Positions 7,079 through 10,937 of a DNA stretch of 10,937 nucleotides are shown here, one piece after another. Each line of letters opens with the position of its first letter. Within the stretch, counting starts at the first letter, position 1. Location of the stretch: the NCBI GenBank assembly GCA_038325105.1, contig JBBQIR010000071.1, forward strand, positions 1-10,937. Direction: 5' to 3'. A program made the position numbers and the translations under genes. A model generated the notes under the pieces. The model did no database searches. It saw only the letters and a list, made by a program, of their open reading frames with translations, and was not told the DNA's origin. The DNA is from WSXY01 sp038325105. GTDB taxonomy: Bacteria; Actinomycetota; Coriobacteriia; Anaerosomatales; Anaerosomataceae.

Positions 7079-8050
7079 ATGCGCGTCCTGGTCACCGGCG
7101 GTGCCGGCTATATAGGATCGATCACCACGCGTGCCCTGCTCGATGCAGGGCACGCCGTGGTGGTGATCGACACGCTCGAGAAGGGCCGCCGTGAGGCTGT
7201 TGACACCCGAGCGGGGTTCGTCTTCGGGGATGTGGGAGACGCCAAGGTCGTCGGTCAGGCGCTTGCGGGTGCTGATGCTGTCATGCACCTCGCCGGGTAC
7301 ATCGAGGTCGCCGAGTCCCAGGCTGACCCCGCTCGCTATGTCGACAACAACGTGACACGGCCCAAGGTCATGCTTGAGGCTATGGCCGAGTTGGGCGTCC
7401 GCAACCTGGTGTTCTCGTCAACGGCAGCTGTGTACGGAGAGCCCCGGGGCCTTCCGATTCTCGAAGGAGACCCGACGGTCCCCGTGAACGCCTACGGCGA
7501 AAGCAAGCTCGCATTCGAGCGAGAACTGGATCGGGCGGGAACTGCATGGGGACTCACGTCGGTGAAGCTGAGGTACTTCAACGTGGCCGGGGCACTGCCG
7601 GATGCCAGCCTTGGAGAAGCACACGATCCTGAGACCCACATCATTCCGCGAGTGTTGGACGCTATCGCATCCGGGAGCCGACAATTCGAGGTCTACGGTA
7701 ACGACTATGCCACCCCCGATGGCACGTGCGTCCGCGACTACATCCACGTGTGCGACCTTGCCCGGGCTCATGTCCTGGCTCTCGAGTACCTGCACACCGG
7801 CGGACCGGGGAGTGTTTGCAACCTAGGCAACGGGCGCGGATACTCGAACCTTGAGGTAGTGCGCGCGTGCGCGCAGGCAAGCGGCACTGAGATCGACGTT
7901 GTGAGAGGCCCGAGACGTGCTGGCGACCCTGCTGTTCTGGTCGCCTCGGCCGATCGAGCCAAGGCGGTTCTGGGCTGGCAGCCGGAGCGGGGAGACCTTG
8001 ACACGATGGTCGCAGACGCCTGGCGATGGTGTCAGTCACGTATGCAATAA
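7079..8050 (+). CDS. galE: UDP-glucose 4-epimerase
   Basis: The 323-residue protein would interconvert UDP-glucose and UDP-galactose in the cytoplasm using bound NAD, supplying UDP-galactose for glycan synthesis. It is an extended short-chain dehydrogenase: the NAD-binding motif TGGAGYIGS is at 6-14, the FSSTAAVYG segment (112-120) carries the active-site Ser/Thr (Thr115 by alignment with E. coli Ser124), and the catalytic Tyr139 and Lys143 lie in YGESK. RYFNVAGA and CVRDYIHVCDLA are the usual GalE signatures in the C-terminal half. The length is slightly below the usual 330-340. The Shine-Dalgarno AGGAG (7070-7074) overlaps the stop of the preceding CWB2 gene and lies 4 bases before the ATG, so translation is probably coupled and the two genes form an operon. 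Related epimerases may also act on UDP-GlcNAc; the sequence alone does not exclude this. Confidence 0.95.
   Translation: MRVLVTGGAGYIGSITTRALLDAGHAVVVIDTLEKGRREAVDTRAGFVFGDVGDAKVVGQALAGADAVMHLAGYIEVAESQADPARYVDNNVTRPKVMLEAMAELGVRNLVFSSTAAVYGEPRGLPILEGDPTVPVNAYGESKLAFERELDRAGTAWGLTSVKLRYFNVAGALPDASLGEAHDPETHIIPRVLDAIASGSRQFEVYGNDYATPDGTCVRDYIHVCDLARAHVLALEYLHTGGPGSVCNLGNGRGYSNLEVVRACAQASGTEIDVVRGPRRAGDPAVLVASADRAKAVLGWQPERGDLDTMVADAWRWCQSRMQ
7118..7170 (+). repeat. Long imperfect inverted repeat inside the 5' part of galE
   Basis: The left arm is TCGATCACCAC (7118-7128) followed by GCGTGCCCTGC (7129-7139). The loop is TCGAT (7140-7144). The right arm is GCAGGGCACGC (7145-7155), a 4-base bulge CGTG (7156-7159), then GTGGTGATCGA (7160-7170). 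This gives 22 Watson-Crick pairs with one bulge, covering codons 14-31. No T-run follows. Whether it has a function is unknown. Confidence 0.6.
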
Positions 8051-8116
8051 TGTCTGCACGTCGCGCCTTCACAGGCTGCGGATGGGGGTCTGACCGAGGC
8101 GATAGCGTCTTCAGAT

Positions 8117-8122
8117 AGGGGG
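8117..8122 (+). promoter_or_regulatory. Shine-Dalgarno site of the second CWB2 gene
   Basis: AGGGGG lies 6 bases before the ATG at 8129 and supports that start. The 78-base gap after galE shows no clear terminator, so read-through from galE is likely. Confidence 0.6.
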
Positions 8123-8128
8123 CAGTTC

Positions 8129-10345
8129 ATGGGTAAGCAACAGTCACGACGTTCTCGCGGGTACCTCACACTCATCATGATCGCTGCGCTTGTGGCCAGC
8201 GTGGTGCCGGTTTCCGTGGCTGCCGGAGGTATGCCGTCGGTAGCCGTACCCGGTGCCGCGATCAAGGCCGCGAAGACCTCCGCTATGATCTCATCGCCCG
8301 GGGCATCGAGCAGTCTCAAGAGCGGGGCGCTCGTACCCCTCGACGCGGACGATACCATCGCAGGCGCGACGCCACTGTCCCCTAGTCCCGTCGTCGGCTC
8401 GCTCAGTACGGTTGACGACCCCACCGACGTGTACTCGGTGACATTGGCCGCGGGGCAGCGGCTGCGAGTCGTGATCTCCGGTGCTGCCACCTTGAATGCG
8501 GATGCGTATCTGTATCAGCCGTATGTTACCGACGCGAATGTCTCGAATGCCATCGCTGGCACGCTTGGGGATGCGTTTCCGAAGATGTTCAGTTACGACG
8601 TTCCGGCCGGCGGCGGCGGTGTCTATCACGTCGCTATCGATGCGGCCAGCGGATCAGGAACGTACACCGTAACGTGGCAGATACTCCCGGTTCCCTTTGG
8701 ACCCGATGACGACATCCCGGGAGTTGTTCCGGTATCCTCGCTCGTGGATCGCGACCTGGACTACCTGACCGACGTCGATGACGTGTACGCGATCGCCATC
8801 GGAGAGGGCCAGCGCCTCCAGGCATCGCTCGTTGCGGATGTCGGCACGGACTTCGATGTGTATCTCTACGACAAGGGGGCGACCGGCCTCGGCGATGATT
8901 TGCCGATCGGCGGTTCGTCGAACCCGGGTTCTGCGGAGTCGTTTGTCTTTGAGGCACCCCCCGGTGGGGCGGGCACCTACTTCGTGGACGTTCACTGTGT
9001 GTCCGGTGTGGGCGCGTACACGCTGGCCTGGTCTGTGACCGGTGTACCTGCAGGTGCGTTCGAAACGGCCGCCGTCGCGATGGTGGTGCCAACCGGTAAC
9101 GGGTCACGTGCCGGCGCACTGGACCGTCTCACGAATGCGAACACATTCTACAAGTGGACACTCTCGGCGGAGCAGCGATTCGAGGCGACCCTGACGGCCG
9201 GGGCCGGCACGGACTTCGACATCTACCTCTACGGCCCCGACGGCGTGACGCCGCTGGCCTGGTCGAATGGCAGTTCCTATCCCGAGCATGTGATGTGGGA
9301 CGTCAGTGCGACCGGAACCTACTACATCGAGGTCGTGTCATTCACGGGCAACGGCACCTACAGTATCGAATACAGCACGGTCGCCACGCCCGTGTGGGTG
9401 GGCACGACTCGCAGCGCGGGTGCAGACCGCTATTCAACAGCCATCAGCCTCTCCGAAGGCGCGTTTGCCGCGGGCAGTGTAACAACCGCTGTCGTGGCCA
9501 CGGGGCAGGACTTCCCTGACGCGCTCTCCGCCGCGGGACTCGCCGGGGTGTACCACGCCCCCGTTCTGCTCACGAAGACCGCATCGCTCCCCACAGGCTT
9601 GGTGTCCGAACTCGATCGGCTTGGAGCGCAGAACGTGGTGATCGTCGGGGGCGAACCGGCGGTAAGCCCGTCTGTTGCGGGGAGCCTTGTGAATGCCGGC
9701 TTAAGCGTGTCGCGGGTGTCCGGCAGCAACCGGTACGCGACATCTGCGGCTGTTGCTGATCGCATCGCAGCCCTCACGGGTCCGGCTTTCGGGAAGATGG
9801 CGTTCGTTGCTCGTGGCGATATGTTTCCGGACGCGCTGGCGCTTGCTCCGTTTGCATATAGCCAAAGCTGTCCGGTGCTTCTGACTAAGACGAGCTCGCT
9901 CTCTCCGGAGTGCTCGGCGGTTATCGGAAGACTCGGAGTTCGAGAAGTATATATCGCCGGCAGTACCGCTGCCGTCTCTGGGGTGGTTGAGTCCAGCCTT
10001 AACGCGCTCCCCGGCGTTACCATGCAGGTGAGCCGCCTTGCCGGGGCGAACCGCTACGAAACCGCCGCGGTCATCGCCACAAGAGGTCTCGACTTCTGGT
10101 GGGGCGATGCGGGGTACGTCGGTATTGCGACCGGAACCAACTTCCCCGATGCGCTTGGCGGGGGAGCGGTGTGCGGATCGCACCATGGCGTCATGCTTCT
10201 GACCGATCCTAAGAGTCTCTCGGCACCGGCCGCGTCGTTCATCGCCGCCAATGCGTCCGCTATCAAGAGGACAGAGGTGTTCGGTGCTCCCGTGGCAGTC
10301 AGTGAGGCCGTGCGGCTCCAGGTCGACGCATTGATGACGGAGTAG
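8129..10345 (+). CDS. Secreted surface protein: three PPC domains plus three CWB2 cell-wall-binding repeats
   Basis: The 738-residue product begins with a classic signal peptide: a basic start (KQQSRRSR, 3-10), a hydrophobic core at about 12-30 and a cut near VAAGG. Three bacterial pre-peptidase C-terminal (PPC) beta-sandwiches follow at about 73-186, 191-303 and 308-418. Their signatures are DVYSVTLAAGQRLRV, GTDFDVYLYDKG and GTDFDIYLYGPDG, each ending in a GTYTVTW-type strand. Residues 428-513, 527-613 and 635-723 are three CWB2 repeats (AGADRYSTA, SGSNRYATS and AGANRYETA starts, FPDAL cores) that would hold the protein on the wall. PPC domains normally sit beside secreted protease domains, but no protease or other catalytic domain is present here. 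A role as a structural or ligand-binding surface protein is inferred. The anchor half is clearly related to that of the gene at 4732-7071, while the display half is unrelated. Confidence 0.95.
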   Translation: MGKQQSRRSRGYLTLIMIAALVASVVPVSVAAGGMPSVAVPGAAIKAAKTSAMISSPGASSSLKSGALVPLDADDTIAGATPLSPSPVVGSLSTVDDPTDVYSVTLAAGQRLRVVISGAATLNADAYLYQPYVTDANVSNAIAGTLGDAFPKMFSYDVPAGGGGVYHVAIDAASGSGTYTVTWQILPVPFGPDDDIPGVVPVSSLVDRDLDYLTDVDDVYAIAIGEGQRLQASLVADVGTDFDVYLYDKGATGLGDDLPIGGSSNPGSAESFVFEAPPGGAGTYFVDVHCVSGVGAYTLAWSVTGVPAGAFETAAVAMVVPTGNGSRAGALDRLTNANTFYKWTLSAEQRFEATLTAGAGTDFDIYLYGPDGVTPLAWSNGSSYPEHVMWDVSATGTYYIEVVSFTGNGTYSIEYSTVATPVWVGTTRSAGADRYSTAISLSEGAFAAGSVTTAVVATGQDFPDALSAAGLAGVYHAPVLLTKTASLPTGLVSELDRLGAQNVVIVGGEPAVSPSVAGSLVNAGLSVSRVSGSNRYATSAAVADRIAALTGPAFGKMAFVARGDMFPDALALAPFAYSQSCPVLLTKTSSLSPECSAVIGRLGVREVYIAGSTAAVSGVVESSLNALPGVTMQVSRLAGANRYETAAVIATRGLDFWWGDAGYVGIATGTNFPDALGGGAVCGSHHGVMLLTDPKSLSAPAASFIAANASAIKRTEVFGAPVAVSEAVRLQVDALMTE

Positions 10346-10381
10346 CGCTTCGGGCCCCGCGCGGTAGGTCGAATATCGGGG

Positions 10382-10410
10382 TTACGTTCGCTGGCCAGGA
10401 ACGCTAGAAT
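10382..10410 (+). promoter_or_regulatory. Promoter candidate for tRNA-Val
   Basis: TAGAAT (10405-10410) matches a -10 box at 5 of 6. TTACGT (10382-10387), 17 bases upstream, is a weak -35. Transcription would start near 10417 and leave a leader of about 22 bases, which is normal for a single tRNA. The -35 match is poor. Confidence 0.4.
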
Positions 10411-10438
10411 GGTCGTCGCCGTCTTTGACGGTCGGAAC

Positions 10439-10513
10439 GGGCGATTAGCTCAGTGGGAGAGCGCTTCCTTCACACGGAAGAAGTCACAGGTTCAAATCCT
10501 GTATCGCCCACCA
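10439..10513 (+). tRNA. tRNA-Val, anticodon CAC
   Basis: The sequence folds as a complete cloverleaf. The acceptor stem GGGCGAT (10439-10445) pairs with ATCGCCC (10503-10509), followed by discriminator A and an encoded CCA (10511-10513). The D arm is GCTC/GAGC. The anticodon stem CTTCC/GGAAG encloses the loop TTCACAC, which places CAC at the anticodon and reads the valine codon GUG. A 5-base variable loop and the T arm ACAGG-TTCAAAT-CCTGT complete it. All stems pair without mismatch, so the gene appears intact. Its 3' end faces a probable recombinase gene, making it a candidate integration site. Confidence 0.97.
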
Positions 10514-10527
10514 TGAACTTAAGAAGG

Positions 10528-10567
10528 CCCCTTCGGGACTCATTTCGAGAACCCCGAAGGGGTCTTT
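10528..10567 (+). terminator. Intrinsic terminator after tRNA-Val, possibly bidirectional
   Basis: CCCCTTCGGG (10528-10537) pairs perfectly with CCCGAAGGGG (10553-10562), a 10-bp stem, followed by TCTTTG. Read on the minus strand, the same hairpin is followed by CCTTCTTAAG, so it may also end the converging recombinase transcript. Confidence 0.85.
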
Positions 10568-10581
10568 GTACTGGTAGGAGG

Positions 10582-10937
10582 CTATGCGACCATCGTCCAC
10601 GGTTGCGTTACAAGCACTCCGGCGAGCGTGCGGCGGTTAGCCTCCAAATCGCCTCGGGTGAAATCTATCCACGTGCCCTGCGCGAGCCGCGCTAGTGCTT
10701 GTGCCTCGACGGATGGTCGCAGCGAGTCCCGATCAGCTTCCGCACGGCGCAGTTCCAAAGCTGCGAGCGCCGTTCCAGACTCTGCCTCCTTCGTGTGGTA
10801 GGTCGCGTTATCGATCACGCCGTCGAGCAGCCGATCGAGCAGCACCGAGGAGCGTTCATGGTTGGCCCGCATCGTGATTCTTGCCCGGAGGTCCGGGTGT
10901 GCCACTCGAGTGTTCGAAGAGCAGACACTATCTGTCC
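10582..10937 (-). CDS. C-terminal part of a probable large serine recombinase (5' end outside window)
   Basis: The minus-strand frame is open from the window edge to a TAG at 10582-10584, about 117 residues. The segment LLDRLLDGVIDNATYHTKEAE and the following Ala/Leu/Glu/Arg-rich helix resemble the coiled coil near the C-terminus of large serine recombinases, where a D/N-G-x-I-D turn precedes a long helix. The ending, with Trp in QGTWIDF and then DLEANRRTLAGVLV, resembles the usual last helix with its Arg-Arg pair. A single Cys (VCSSN) near the edge could be the tail of the zinc-ribbon region. The catalytic N-terminal domain is not in the window, so the call rests on the C-terminal pattern alone. 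A GTG at 10905 is in frame but has no ribosome binding site, and the frame continues upstream, so it is not the true start. The gene converges on tRNA-Val. It could be an integrase of an element at this tRNA, or an unrelated coiled-coil protein. Confidence 0.5.
   Translation of the reverse strand, partial: TDSVCSSNTRVAHPDLRARITMRANHERSSVLLDRLLDGVIDNATYHTKEAESGTALAALELRRAEADRDSLRPSVEAQALARLAQGTWIDFTRGDLEANRRTLAGVLVTQPWTMVA

Noticed and set aside
10355..10381. CCCCG/CGGGG pairing between the second CWB2 gene and the tRNA
   Set aside because: The stem is 5 bp with a 17-base loop and no clear T-tract. It is not enough for a terminator.
10453..10695. An 80-codon plus-strand open frame starting inside tRNA-Val
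   Set aside because: It reads through the tRNA (giving the familiar spurious EEVTGSNPVSPT string) and then the terminator. The tRNA explains the sequence.
10582..10905. The recombinase-like gene as a complete 107-residue protein starting at GTG 10905
   Set aside because: No ribosome site precedes the GTG, and the frame stays open to the window edge, so a longer gene is more likely.

Overview
This window looks like chromosomal DNA from a high-GC Gram-positive bacterium, most likely an anaerobic actinobacterium of the Coriobacteriia type. That placement is an inference. It rests on the GC-rich third codon positions, Shine-Dalgarno-led genes with ATG and GTG starts, a tRNA with an encoded CCA, two secreted proteins with triple CWB2 cell-wall-binding repeats, and a haem c sensor kinase. 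No rRNA or marker gene fixes the taxon.

Layout, left to right. Bases 2-184 are the C-terminal end of an unidentified membrane protein. Bases 222-1127 encode an acetamidase/formamidase-family hydrolase, followed by a very strong GC-rich inverted repeat. Bases 1221-2696 encode a polyprenyl-phosphate sugar phosphotransferase that would start a surface polysaccharide. Bases 2840-4555 encode a membrane histidine kinase whose sensor domain has a single CXXCH haem-binding motif. Bases 4732-7071 and 8129-10345 encode two large exported proteins, each ending in three CWB2 repeats, and galE (7079-8050) lies between them. At the right end are tRNA-Val(CAC) (10439-10513), a terminator-like hairpin usable on both strands, and the C-terminal part of a probable large serine recombinase on the minus strand that runs off the window. 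Every gene before the tRNA is on the plus strand. No stretch above about 180 bases lacks a gene.

The central genes suggest a cell-surface locus. The phosphotransferase loads the first sugar phosphate onto the lipid carrier, GalE supplies UDP-galactose, and the two CWB2 proteins would bind the wall and its polymers and display beta-sandwich modules (carboxypeptidase-regulatory-like in one, PPC in the other). The kinase could tie this locus to an external redox or ligand signal, but no response regulator is visible, so that link is conjecture.

No clearly new defence or mobile system is visible. The points most worth a second look are the tRNA/recombinase junction, which may be the edge of an integrated element; the unclear translation start of the first CWB2 gene; the long hairpin inside the 5' end of galE; and the shared ancestry of the two CWB2 anchors.
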